Shown piece after piece: positions 49,342 through 58,202 of a DNA stretch of 64,000 nt. The DNA comes from Lachnospiraceae bacterium UBA7196 (GTDB taxonomy: Bacteria > Bacillota > Clostridia > Lachnospirales > Lachnospiraceae): contig DKUU01000041.1 in NCBI GenBank assembly GCA_002490835.1, positions 48,888 through 112,887 of the forward strand. The letters run 5' to 3'. Each line of letters starts with the position of its first letter. Within the stretch, counting starts at the first letter, position 1. A program made the position numbers and the translations under genes. The notes beneath the pieces were generated by a model that worked only from the letters and a program-made list of their open reading frames with translations, was not told where the DNA came from and ran no database searches.

Positions 49342-51756
49342 ATGAAATACGGATATTTTGACGACGCGAACAGAGAATATGTGATCGACCGTCCGGACAC
49401 GCCGGCTCCCTGGGTCAACTACTTAGGCTCCCCGGCCTACGGCGCGATCATCTCCAACAACGCGGGCGGCTACAGCTTTGAAAAATCGGGGGCAAACGGC
49501 CGTATCCTGCGCTATGTGTTCAATAACTTTGACCAGCCCGGCCGCTATCTCTATCTGCGGGACAATGACTCCAAGGATTACTGGTCCGCCTCATGGCAGC
49601 CCGTGGGCAAAGATCTTTCTACTTATAAAAGTGAATGCAGGCATGGCATGGGTTACACGAAAATGAGCGCCGACTACGACGGTATTCACTCAGAGGCCCT
49701 CTACTATGTACCCTTAAACAACACCTACGAGGTCTGGAACCTGACCGTTGAGAACCGCTCGGACCGTCCGCGCAGCCTCACGCTGACAGGCTATGCCGAG
49801 TTTACCAACCACAGCAACTATGAGCAGGATCAGATCAATCTCCAGTACTCCCTGTTCATCTCCCGCACCCTCTATGCCGAAGGCAGAGTGACACAGCAAA
49901 TCCACGGCAATCTGGACGCCAACCCGCTCGGCGAGCCTGTGGATGAAAAAAATCCCGTGGAGCGCTTTTTGGGCCTTGCGGGAGCGCCCGTCTCCTCCTA
50001 CTGTGGGGACAAGAGCGCATTCTTAGGCAGCTATCACGGCTATGGCGATCCACAGGGCGTTGTGTCCGGCGATTTGGGAAATACCACCAATTACAACGAA
50101 AATGCCTGCGGCGCACTCTCCTGCGTGCTCACGCTTGCGCCCGGTGAGAAAAAGACTGTCGCTTATCTTTTGGGCGCTAAGTATGCAGCTCAGGCGGATG
50201 CCATCATCGCTTCCTATGCAGACCCTGCAGGACGGGCGGCGGAGGAGATTCAGGCTCTGAAAAATGACTGGTACGAGAAATTTGACCATCTGAAAGTAAA
50301 GACGCCAAGCCCCATCTTTGACACCATGATCAACACTTGGAACGCCTACAACTGCTTTATGACCTTTATCTGGTCACGGGCGGCTTCCTTCATCTACTGC
50401 GGCCTTAGAAACGGCTACGGTTACCGCGACACCGTACAGGACATTCAGGGCATCATCCATCTGGCGCCGGAGATGGCGAAAGAAAAGATCCGCTTCATGC
50501 TCTCCGCTCAGGTACATCACGGCGGCGGCCTGCCTCTTGTTAAATTCACCCATAATGCAGGCCATGAGGACACCCCCGAGGATGCTTCCTACCGGGAGTC
50601 CACGGGCCATCCCGCCTACCGCGCGGACGACGCCCTCTGGCTGTTCCCCACGGTCTTTAAGTACGTTGCCGAGACAGGCGATGTGGCCTTTCTCGACGAA
50701 GTCATTCCCTTCGCCAACAAGGACGAAGGCAGCGTTTACGAGCACTTAAAGCGCGCCATCAACTTCTCCTTAGAGAGACTTGGCCCCCACGGTACGCCCG
50801 CAGGCCTGCATGCCGACTGGAACGACTGCCTGCGTCTGGGCAAAAACGGAGAATCCTCCTTTGTGGCGATGCAGTTCTACTATGCGCTGCGAATCTTAAA
50901 GCTGTTCGCCGTGCGCAAACAGGATACCGACTATGAAAAATATCTGGACAACATGCTGTCTGAGACCGAAGAGAAGCTCCAGCGCCTTTACTGGGACAAC
51001 GACCGCTTTATCCGCGGCTTCCGCGAGACGGGTGAAAAGATCGGTCAGGCTGCCGATCCGGAGACCAATCTCTGGCTGAACCCCCAGAGCTGGTCCGTGA
51101 TCAGCGGCCTTGCCAGCAAAGAGCAGGCAAAGGCTGCCATGGACAATGTGTATGAGAGACTGAACACCCCTTACGGCGCCATCCTCATGGACCCGCCCTT
51201 CCACGAGCACATTTTTGAAGGCGCTCTGGCGTCCATCTTCAATCAGGGCACCAAGGAAAACTCCGGCATCTTCTCTCAGTCTCAGGGCTGGCTGATTCTG
51301 GCGGAAGCCCTGCGCGGCGCAGGAGACCGTGCCTTTACTTACTTTATGGAGAATGCACCCGCGGCCCAGAACGACCGCGCGGAGATCAGAAAGATCGAGC
51401 CCTACTGCTACGGGCAGTTTACGGAAGGGAAGGCCAGTCCTCACCTTGGGCGCTCCCACGTGCACTGGCTGACAGGCACCGCTTCCACTGTTATGGTCGG
51501 CTGCGTGGAAGGTATTCTGGGACTGCGCCCTGATCTGGACGGCATCCGCTTAAGTCCTGCCATTCCGAAAGACTGGAAACATTTTGAGATGGATAAAGAC
51601 TTCCGCGGAAAGCACCTGCACATTATCGTAGAAAATCCGAACGGCCGGGAATCCGGCTTTGAAAAGATGACGGTAAACGGGGAAGACTACGCCGATGCCT
51701 ACATTCCGGCGGCCCGTCTGCAGGCGGAAAACGAGATCACTCTGATCCTTTCGTAG
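49342..51756 (+). CDS. GH94 phosphorylase, cellobiose/cellobionate type
   Basis: An 804-residue GH94 enzyme with MKYGYFDDANREYVIDRPDTPAPW opening in the standard family form, GYGYRDTVQDIQGIIHL, GLHADWNDCLRLGKNGES (catalytic acid motif) and the closing VENPNGRESGFEKMTVNG. The segment with PAYRADDALWLF and the DTVQDIQG wording recall cellobionic acid phosphorylases as much as cellobiose phosphorylases. It makes a sugar-1-phosphate from a beta-linked disaccharide. AAAGGAC precedes the ATG. Its 3' end overlaps the converging AraC gene by 20 bases. Subfamily specificity is uncertain. Confidence 0.8.
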   Translation: MKYGYFDDANREYVIDRPDTPAPWVNYLGSPAYGAIISNNAGGYSFEKSGANGRILRYVFNNFDQPGRYLYLRDNDSKDYWSASWQPVGKDLSTYKSECRHGMGYTKMSADYDGIHSEALYYVPLNNTYEVWNLTVENRSDRPRSLTLTGYAEFTNHSNYEQDQINLQYSLFISRTLYAEGRVTQQIHGNLDANPLGEPVDEKNPVERFLGLAGAPVSSYCGDKSAFLGSYHGYGDPQGVVSGDLGNTTNYNENACGALSCVLTLAPGEKKTVAYLLGAKYAAQADAIIASYADPAGRAAEEIQALKNDWYEKFDHLKVKTPSPIFDTMINTWNAYNCFMTFIWSRAASFIYCGLRNGYGYRDTVQDIQGIIHLAPEMAKEKIRFMLSAQVHHGGGLPLVKFTHNAGHEDTPEDASYRESTGHPAYRADDALWLFPTVFKYVAETGDVAFLDEVIPFANKDEGSVYEHLKRAINFSLERLGPHGTPAGLHADWNDCLRLGKNGESSFVAMQFYYALRILKLFAVRKQDTDYEKYLDNMLSETEEKLQRLYWDNDRFIRGFRETGEKIGQAADPETNLWLNPQSWSVISGLASKEQAKAAMDNVYERLNTPYGAILMDPPFHEHIFEGALASIFNQGTKENSGIFSQSQGWLILAEALRGAGDRAFTYFMENAPAAQNDRAEIRKIEPYCYGQFTEGKASPHLGRSHVHWLTGTASTVMVGCVEGILGLRPDLDGIRLSPAIPKDWKHFEMDKDFRGKHLHIIVENPNGRESGFEKMTVNGEDYADAYIPAARLQAENEITLILS

Positions 51757-52507
51757 ACCGGTCGATCCCCCACTCGATCGCGTGGTTCTTATCACGGTAC
51801 TTTTTGGGCGTCATACCGGTCTGTTCCCGAAACTGCTGGATGAAATGACTCTGGGAGGAAAAGGACAGCCGGTTGGCGATCTCAATCAGGGAATAATCGC
51901 TGTATCGCAGCATATTTTCGGCCATTTCGATCTTCTGCCTGCGAATATAGCCGCTGACGGAATCCCCTGTCTCCTTCTTGAACATCCGGGAGAGATAACC
52001 GGCGGACACCCCTAACCCGTCAGCCAGTTCCTCGATGGTGATACGCTCCTTGATATGGGCGTAGATATATTCTTTACACTGGCGGATCTGTCTTGAGCCT
52101 GCGTCGCTCTGGCGGATCCGCTGCATTTTTTCTGCGAAATCAAGCGCCATCTCATCGTGCAGATTCCTGACGCCCTGCACGGTATGTACATCGTCCAGCC
52201 GCTGAATATAGAAATCACTCATCCGAAAAGCCTGTTCGACCTGCATCCCCTTCTGGGCGCAGAGTCTGGTGACCATCGCGGTGGTGATCACAAAATGGTA
52301 TTTTAAATTCGTCAGTTCATTGCGCGATAAGACGCCCACACCGTCAGTCTCCAAAAACCGCTCCTGCTCGCAGTTCTTCCGCACCGACTCCATGTCGCCC
52401 TCCGTCACCGCCTGATAGAACAAAAACTCCTCCGTTGGCTGTCTGTGTTCTACCTGATCGATCTCATCCTCCGCTTCCCAAAGAAGCCACTCATCCCGAT
52501 AACCCAT
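51737..52507 (-). CDS. AraC-family transcriptional regulator
   Basis: A 256-residue regulator with a divergent N-terminal region (EFLFYQAVTEGDMESVRKNC, later ELTNLKYHFVITTAMVTRLC) and a C-terminal AraC domain (ITIEELADGLGVSAGYLSRMFKK, LIEIANRLSFSSQSHFIQQFREQTGMTPKKYR). The N-terminal style is that of two-domain regulators from Lachnospiraceae without a cupin. The ATG at 52507 overlaps the MATE gene end by 17 bases. It is the last gene of the galactan cluster and may control it, or the adjacent GH94 gene. Confidence 0.88.
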   Translation of the reverse strand: MGYRDEWLLWEAEDEIDQVEHRQPTEEFLFYQAVTEGDMESVRKNCEQERFLETDGVGVLSRNELTNLKYHFVITTAMVTRLCAQKGMQVEQAFRMSDFYIQRLDDVHTVQGVRNLHDEMALDFAEKMQRIRQSDAGSRQIRQCKEYIYAHIKERITIEELADGLGVSAGYLSRMFKKETGDSVSGYIRRQKIEMAENMLRYSDYSLIEIANRLSFSSQSHFIQQFREQTGMTPKKYRDKNHAIEWGIDRSTKGSE

Positions 52508-53840
52508 ATTGTTTTCTCCACTTTCTTTCCAGCCAAATGAACACACCGATGCAGATCAGCACCGAGATTCCCGACCCCGCCGTAGAAGCCAGCCCCATCG
52601 GAAACAAGGTGTCCGCAAAATACTTTGAAGCCAGATAGGCACAGGGGATCCTCACACACACGATCGAGATGGAATTATGGATAAAGGAGATGCCCGACAA
52701 TCCGTAAGCGCAGAAGTATCCGCTGAAGCAAAAATGGATTCCCGCCAGCGCCGCATCCCACACATAACCCCGCATGTACTGACCGCCAAGCCGCAGCACT
52801 GCCGCATCCTTCGCAAAAAGACCAACGAATGTCTCCGCGTCCCACTGCATCAGGGCTACCGCGAGAAGCCCCCATATAAGCGAAAGCAGCGAAGCATAAA
52901 AAAGCGTATGTCTGGCCCTGTCGTGCTTGCCCGCGCCCACATTCTGGGCGGCAAGGGCGGATACCGACTGCAGCATGGAAGACGGCACCAGAAAGAGGAT
53001 GCCGATGATCTTCTCCACGATCCCTACCGCCGCCGCGTCGTTTAGCCCCCGCTTGTTGGCAATGATGGTGATGACGATGAAGGAGATCTGGATAAAACCG
53101 TCCTGCATAGCGATGGGAATCCCAATCCGCAGAATCCGTCCCATCGTCGCGCGATGAGGCTTAAAGACCTTTTTCGTAAGGAGCAGGCCCGTACGCCTTT
53201 TTCTGATCACTAAAAAGGCGATGATCACGCTCACGGTCTGGGCAATCGTAGTCCCCAGAGCCGCACCCGCCGCACCCAGCCCAAGGCCGCCGATAAAAAG
53301 GTAATCCAGTCCGATATTGGCCGCACAGGCAACGGCGATAAAGTACATGGGACTCTTCGAGTCCCCCATGCCCCGAAAGATCGAGCTGATGATATTGTAA
53401 GCCGTGATGAACGGTATCCCCAAAAAACAGATGGTCAGATAGGCTGCTGTCCCCGCTGCCGCTTCTTCTGGGGTTGACATAACATTTACAATCGGTCGTA
53501 CCATGATCAGCAGGATAGCTGTCGCCGCCAGAGACAAGAGAAAAAACAAGGTAGCCGTATTGCCCACTGCCAGAGAAGCCTTCTCCTTTTCTCCCGCGCC
53601 CACAGCCTGTCCGATCATCACCGTGGCCCCCATGGCCAGCCCCACGATCATCACAGTCAGCATGTGCATGACCTGACTGCCGATGGACACCGCAGTGGTA
53701 CTCTCCACTCCGTTAAACTGACCGATGATGAACAGATCCGCCATGCCGTAGAGGGTCTGTAAAAAATACGATAATAAAAAAGGTAAGGAAAATCCGAGAA
53801 GCGTTTTAAAAACGCTTCCCGTCGTCAGATTCTTTTCCAT
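52491..53840 (-). CDS. MATE-family efflux transporter
   Basis: A 449-residue 12-helix transporter of the MATE superfamily (opening MEKNLTTGSVFKTLLGFSLPFLLSYFLQTLYGMADLFIIG; internal repeat IGIPIAMQDGFIQISFIVITII). GGAGCGAAAG precedes the ATG. It lies 13 bases after the GH53 gene and overlaps the AraC gene, so it is part of the same leftward unit. The substrate is unknown, and it is not obviously related to polysaccharide use. Confidence 0.9.
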   Translation of the reverse strand: MEKNLTTGSVFKTLLGFSLPFLLSYFLQTLYGMADLFIIGQFNGVESTTAVSIGSQVMHMLTVMIVGLAMGATVMIGQAVGAGEKEKASLAVGNTATLFFLLSLAATAILLIMVRPIVNVMSTPEEAAAGTAAYLTICFLGIPFITAYNIISSIFRGMGDSKSPMYFIAVACAANIGLDYLFIGGLGLGAAGAALGTTIAQTVSVIIAFLVIRKRRTGLLLTKKVFKPHRATMGRILRIGIPIAMQDGFIQISFIVITIIANKRGLNDAAAVGIVEKIIGILFLVPSSMLQSVSALAAQNVGAGKHDRARHTLFYASLLSLIWGLLAVALMQWDAETFVGLFAKDAAVLRLGGQYMRGYVWDAALAGIHFCFSGYFCAYGLSGISFIHNSISIVCVRIPCAYLASKYFADTLFPMGLASTAGSGISVLICIGVFIWLERKWRKQYGLSG

Positions 53841-53853
53841 CTTTCGCTCCGCC

Positions 53854-55956
53854 TCAGTCGGAGATACGGTTCAAGACAAAGTCGTCCACCGTTCCCCAGC
53901 TTCCCTTATTGCTCTTGATACGCACGCCCACGGTGAGGCTGTCGGTCACCTTGATTTCAGAGATCGTCGGATTCTGCCAATTCACCCAGCCGTTTAATGC
54001 AAACGGATCCGTCAGTTCCCCGTCCGCCGTGACTGCGTAAAGTTCCATCTCACAATCATCCTTCACGTCGCCGCCCTGTGCAAAGGCGCTTAACTTATAA
54101 GTACCGACAGGAAGCCCCGTGATCTCCTGCTCAATGGAAAATTCCATGTCGGAATCGCCCGACCAGAAGTGGAAAGCAATCTCGCCCTCATGCGCATCGT
54201 CCGCCTTTTTCTGAAAATCGGTGGGATTACTTCCCTCATAAGCCACCTTCCACATGGAAGTATCCGCCTCCTCAAAGCCCGGATTTATCACATAATTAAG
54301 GCTCTCCACCTTGACATGCGCGGTCACAAAAGAACCGTCCTCCAATGTCCCCGTCACCTCATAGGTATCAGGCATAGCCATATCGACAGCCGCAAGCGCT
54401 GTCTCATCCCAAGTGACGGCCGCCTGCTCCTTGACGGAAGGGTCATTATAGATCACATCCACAGCCTCCGGCATCGCAAGCGCACTGCCGGTTTCCAAAA
54501 GAAGTTCCACATCAGGCACCTGCTCCACCGCCAAAGGCGCGGTCGCCCCGTATTTCAGGTACTTGAACACATTCAGGGACGCCAGCGGATGCCCCTCGAA
54601 ATCAAACATCGCCTGATTGTCCCACGAGCAGCCGCCGTAATACTTACCGGCATCATTCGGATCATAATCTTTTGCGTAACTGCTGGCCCATCCGCTTCCA
54701 AACTCTTCCCATATAGGAGAGTTTTCTGCCTTTGTCTTGCCAACAGGGATCCACACGCCTTCCCAATAAAAGACGCCCAGCACGCCTGCCTCGTTCGCCG
54801 CTTCACAGATGTCGCGGATCATGGTCGCCTGACTCTGCACCGTAGCCCCATAGCCGGGCACCAGATCGTCCACGCCGTTTATGCTGTTGCCGCTGTCGTC
54901 GCCATCCTCAGAAGTGTAGCAGTAAGAAGTCTCGGCAATCACCACCTGCTTGCCGTACTTCTCCTGCAGCATTTTCGCCACCGCCTGCATGTTCTCCAAA
55001 TCACCGTGCCAGAACGGGTAGTAGGAGAACGCAAACACATCGTAATCCACAGCCGCCTTCTCGAGATCCGCCGCAATGCCCTCAATGCTCCCCTCGTGAT
55101 GGATATCCGTGTAATGTACGGCGACCTGTATCTCCTTACCGTATGCTGCCGCCGTCTCGCGAACTGCACGGCTTCCTTCGCCCAGCAGTTTCGCCACGTC
55201 GGCCGCATTCTTTTCACCCGCCATGCCGGTATTGATCTCATTGCCGATCTGCACCATGCCCACGTCCACGCCGGCATCCAGAATCTTTTTCAGGCTTTCC
55301 TTCGTAAAGTCGTAGAGCGCGCTGCCCTTCTCCTCCACGCTCATGCCCTCCCACGCCTTAGGCGCAAACTGCTTCTTGGGGTCCGCCCAGAAATCGGAGT
55401 AATGGAAGTCGATACACACCTTCATCCCGTATTTGGTGGCACGCCGCCCCAGCTCGATCGCCGTGGGCACATCGTTGTTGCCGCCGCCGTAGCCGTTCCC
55501 GTTCTCGTCATAGGGATCGTTCCACACCCGCAGGCGAATGTAATTGACGCCGGACTGCGCAAGCGTCATAAAGACGTCCTGCTCCTGCCCCTCGTAATTA
55601 TAATATTTCACCCCGCTCTTCTCCTCCGCCAGCACGGAAGACGCGTCCATCCCCCGGATAAATCCGTCCGCAATATCCGGAATGGGCGCAAGAAAGATCT
55701 CCGATTCCTCAGAGGCCGTCGGAAGCGGAAAGGTCGTGATCTCCCCGATTGGCTCCACCTGTACGGCCTCGGCAGCATTCTCCGCCTGCGCCGCGTCTCC
55801 CGCAGTCTCATCCCGAGCCGCATCCTCCTGTGCGGTCTGGCCCGCATTATCTGTATCTGGCCCAGCATCCTTCGTCCCACAGCCACACATCGCACCAAAG
55901 CAGAGACTTGCACTGAGGCCAACTGCTGCCAGACGTTTCCATCCCTTTCTTCTCAT
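53854..55956 (-). CDS. Secreted GH53 endo-beta-1,4-galactanase with C-terminal binding module
   Basis: A 700-residue exported lipoprotein-like enzyme. It has an N-terminal signal (cysteines at 24 and 26, near an imperfect lipobox), a linker rich in Ala/Glu/Asp, then a GH53 catalytic domain from about 95 to 460 with acid/base E240 (VQIGNEINTG) and nucleophile E342 (VVIAETSY). A bacterial Ig-like domain (about 500-565) and a CBM61-like C-terminus (NPGFEEADTSMWKVAYEGSNP, VDDFVLNRISD) follow. It should cut pectic galactan at the cell surface. GGGAGGAACGGT is upstream of the ATG. Confidence 0.9.
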   Translation of the reverse strand: MRRKGWKRLAAVGLSASLCFGAMCGCGTKDAGPDTDNAGQTAQEDAARDETAGDAAQAENAAEAVQVEPIGEITTFPLPTASEESEIFLAPIPDIADGFIRGMDASSVLAEEKSGVKYYNYEGQEQDVFMTLAQSGVNYIRLRVWNDPYDENGNGYGGGNNDVPTAIELGRRATKYGMKVCIDFHYSDFWADPKKQFAPKAWEGMSVEEKGSALYDFTKESLKKILDAGVDVGMVQIGNEINTGMAGEKNAADVAKLLGEGSRAVRETAAAYGKEIQVAVHYTDIHHEGSIEGIAADLEKAAVDYDVFAFSYYPFWHGDLENMQAVAKMLQEKYGKQVVIAETSYCYTSEDGDDSGNSINGVDDLVPGYGATVQSQATMIRDICEAANEAGVLGVFYWEGVWIPVGKTKAENSPIWEEFGSGWASSYAKDYDPNDAGKYYGGCSWDNQAMFDFEGHPLASLNVFKYLKYGATAPLAVEQVPDVELLLETGSALAMPEAVDVIYNDPSVKEQAAVTWDETALAAVDMAMPDTYEVTGTLEDGSFVTAHVKVESLNYVINPGFEEADTSMWKVAYEGSNPTDFQKKADDAHEGEIAFHFWSGDSDMEFSIEQEITGLPVGTYKLSAFAQGGDVKDDCEMELYAVTADGELTDPFALNGWVNWQNPTISEIKVTDSLTVGVRIKSNKGSWGTVDDFVLNRISD

Positions 55957-56052
55957 ACCGTTCCTCCCTGTATCCTTATTTTATTTACTTCATTCTATCT
56001 CTTCCGATTTTCTTGCCTTCCTGCATTTCAGCACTCTTGCTGCTGTTTCTAA

Positions 56053-56082
56053 AGTATAGCACATACCCTATCCATCTGTCAC
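56053..56082 (-). promoter_or_regulatory. Predicted GH53 promoter, partly inside the upstream gene
   Basis: On the minus strand GTGACA (56077-56082), an 18-base spacer and TATACT (56053-56058) with extended TGC. The -35 lies within the 3' end of the DUF6171 coding region. Confidence 0.65.
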
Positions 56083-56337
56083 CCTGCCCCACTTTTCATA
56101 GGGGCAGGCATTTTTTTTAAGCGCCGCCCGCAGCTCTACAAAACACCCGCAGGCCCTGCACATACCGTCCAGAAGCAGGTCGCATTCTTTACAAAGAGAG
56201 AGCCGCTTCTCGTAAAGCGGCTCCCCGACCTTTAATTCTTCATCCAGATCAGCTATGTAGTCGTGCAGATTTTGAAAGTAAGCCGCCTGATCCATATCTC
56301 TGGTGAGGCACCTGCGGCACACACGTTTCTGCTCCAT
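56068..56337 (-). CDS. DUF6171 family cysteine-rich protein
   Basis: An 89-residue small protein with probable zinc-binding cysteines: CRRCL near the N-terminus, CKECDLLLDGMCRACGCFVELRAALKKNACP near the C-terminus, and a helical middle (YFQNLHDYIADLDEEL). It matches DUF6171 of Clostridia; function unknown. I use the ATG at 56337; its GAGG is about 11 bases upstream, so a start further upstream in the same frame is possible. It lies between the GH51 and GH53 genes on the same strand. Confidence 0.8.
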   Translation of the reverse strand: MEQKRVCRRCLTRDMDQAAYFQNLHDYIADLDEELKVGEPLYEKRLSLCKECDLLLDGMCRACGCFVELRAALKKNACPYEKWGRVTDG

Positions 56338-56414
56338 CTTACGTTCATCCTCTTTCTTGCGAACTTTCCGCATCCGCCTTTGTCCGGCGTCTACAGTCCG
56401 TATCACCCTGCTGG

Positions 56415-57929
56415 CTATTTCACGCGGAAGCTGATCACGCTGCCCGCCGGCGCGGTAAAGCTGATCCCGCCGTCCTTTGCCTCATAAGCGGTAAAGCTTT
56501 CCTCCTTCACATTCTCCGGCTCGTCGAAGGTGTTATGCGCATGCATCTCACCCTTTAAGACAGTCGCCGTGATCTCCTTCGGCGCAAGCTCGACAAAGGA
56601 CATCTCCACAGGCGCATCCTCGCTGGCGGAAAGATTTGCCAGCGTCACATTCACATAACCGTCCTTATCCACGGAAACGGACTCGCTTAAGAAGGGCACC
56701 TGATTATCCTTGCCCGTGCCTATGGCCTTATTGCCCTCGATATAGCTCTCTAAAAGCTCCGCATCCTGATGATGCTTATACATATGGAAGATATGGTAGG
56801 TAGGCGTGAGGATCATCTTCGGGCCTTCCGTCAGTATTACGGACTGCAATACATTTACCAGCTGCGCAATGCAGGCCATCTTCACGCGGTCGCAGTGTTT
56901 GTTGAAGATATTGAGGGTAATACCCGCCACCAGCGCGTCGCGCATGGTATTCTGCTGATAGAGGAAGCCCGGATTCGTGCCCGGCTCCACATCAAACCAA
57001 GTCCCCCACTCGTCCACCATCATGCCGATCTTTTTCTCCGGATCGTACTGATCCATGATCGCGCCGTGGCGCTCCACCAGCTCCTTCATGAAATATGCTT
57101 TCGCCAGCGTATCATACCATCTTGTCTCGTCAAAGTCCGTCGCGCTGCCCTTATGATCCCAATCCGGACCCGGCACTGTATAGTAATGCAGGGACAATCC
57201 ATTCATATGACCGGTCGCCTGTCCGCCGGGCTGGGGCGGTGCAAAACAGGTCTTCAGCACGCCCTCCGTCCAATAATAATCGCCCGCATTGGCACCGCAG
57301 CAGATTTTCTGGATCGGCGCCGTATGATCGTAATGACGCACATAGGTCTGATATCTCCTGTAGAGATTCGCATAATAATCCGGCGTCATATTGCCGCCGC
57401 AGCCCCAGTTCTCATTGCCTACGCCAAAATAGTCGATCTTCCAAGGCTTTTCGTGACCGTTTTTCTTGCGCAGATCAGCCATGGGAGATACGCCCTCAAA
57501 GGTGATGTACTCCACCCACTCGCTCATCTCCTGCACGGTGCCGCTGCCCACATTCCCGTTCACGTAAGTCTTACAGCCGAGCTGCTCACAGAGTTCAAAA
57601 AACTCGTGCGTGCCGAAGCTATTGTCCTCCACAACGCCGCCCCAGTGGGTGTTGATCATCTTTTTACGACTCTCTTTCGGGCCAATGCCGTCCTTCCAGT
57701 GGTACTCGTCCGCAAAACAGCCCCCCGGCCAGCGCAGCACAGGAATCTGCATTTCTTTCAAGGCGTCCACCACATCCTTTCGCATCCCGTTCACATTAGG
57801 AATGTCGGAATTTTCCCCTACGTAAAGCCCCTCGTAAATGCACCTGCCCAGATGCTCCGAGAAATGTCCGTAGATTTCGGGGTTGATGTGTCCCTTCCTG
57901 TGTTTCTCATTGATCAGTAATTTTGCCAT
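56415..57929 (-). CDS. abfA: GH51 alpha-L-arabinofuranosidase
   Basis: A 504-residue intracellular enzyme that trims arabinose from arabinan, arabinogalactan or arabinoxylan oligosaccharides. The acid/base is E173 in GVGNENWGCGG and the nucleophile E307 in MMVDEWGTWF; the N-terminal HFSEHLGRCIYEG and LRWPGGCFADEYHW are family marks. There is no signal peptide, and the length is standard. AAAGGAGGAAC lies upstream. It pairs with the secreted galactanase to break down pectic arabinogalactan. Confidence 0.95.
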   Translation of the reverse strand: MAKLLINEKHRKGHINPEIYGHFSEHLGRCIYEGLYVGENSDIPNVNGMRKDVVDALKEMQIPVLRWPGGCFADEYHWKDGIGPKESRKKMINTHWGGVVEDNSFGTHEFFELCEQLGCKTYVNGNVGSGTVQEMSEWVEYITFEGVSPMADLRKKNGHEKPWKIDYFGVGNENWGCGGNMTPDYYANLYRRYQTYVRHYDHTAPIQKICCGANAGDYYWTEGVLKTCFAPPQPGGQATGHMNGLSLHYYTVPGPDWDHKGSATDFDETRWYDTLAKAYFMKELVERHGAIMDQYDPEKKIGMMVDEWGTWFDVEPGTNPGFLYQQNTMRDALVAGITLNIFNKHCDRVKMACIAQLVNVLQSVILTEGPKMILTPTYHIFHMYKHHQDAELLESYIEGNKAIGTGKDNQVPFLSESVSVDKDGYVNVTLANLSASEDAPVEMSFVELAPKEITATVLKGEMHAHNTFDEPENVKEESFTAYEAKDGGISFTAPAGSVISFRVK

Positions 57930-58053
57930 ACCTTCTCTCTGTTCCTCCTTTATTTTGCCTTATAGCAACATATTATGTAAACCGCTCATTCTTATTTCCC
58001 TTGCTTTTCATTCAACACGTTAACACAAATAAAATAATTTAAGTGCTTCTAAA

Positions 58054-58082
58054 AGTATAGCGGATGAAACAACTAAACGCAA
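58054..58082 (-). promoter_or_regulatory. Predicted promoter of the GH51 gene
   Basis: On the minus strand TTGCGT (58077-58082), a 17-base spacer and TATACT (58054-58059). It is about 125 bases upstream of the GH51 start, leaving a long leader. Confidence 0.65.
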
Positions 58083-58093
58083 GCCGTATTTCC

Positions 58094-58123
58094 ATTTCTT
58101 CCAATTTCTTCTAATTTCTTCTA
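58094..58123. repeat. Three tandem 10-bp repeats upstream of the GH51 promoter
   Basis: ATTTCTTCCA is followed by two copies of ATTTCTTCTA, directly above the -35 element. On the GH51 strand they read TAGAAGAAAT. A 10-bp period puts each copy on the same helix face, as in activator or UP-element sites. Confidence 0.7.
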
Positions 58124-58202
58124 AAATGCGGCCGTATATCCTCCACCAAACGACTGCTTTTGCATACGATAAAGTAACACTAAGATTTCGCAGGAAACCA
58201 TT

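Noticed and set aside
54169..56052. A 627-codon rightward frame opposite the GH53 gene
   Set aside because: It is a reverse-strand shadow of the galactanase, with arginine/histidine-rich composition typical of such artefacts.
56083..56118. Hairpin followed by eight T on the plus strand, scored as a terminator
   Set aside because: It lies inside the DUF6171 coding sequence (codons for LKKNACPYEKW) and no rightward gene precedes it. I keep it as an observation, not as a terminator feature.
58094..58123. Short CRISPR-like array
   Set aside because: Three contiguous 10-bp units have no spacers and no cas genes are in the window; a regulatory repeat fits better.
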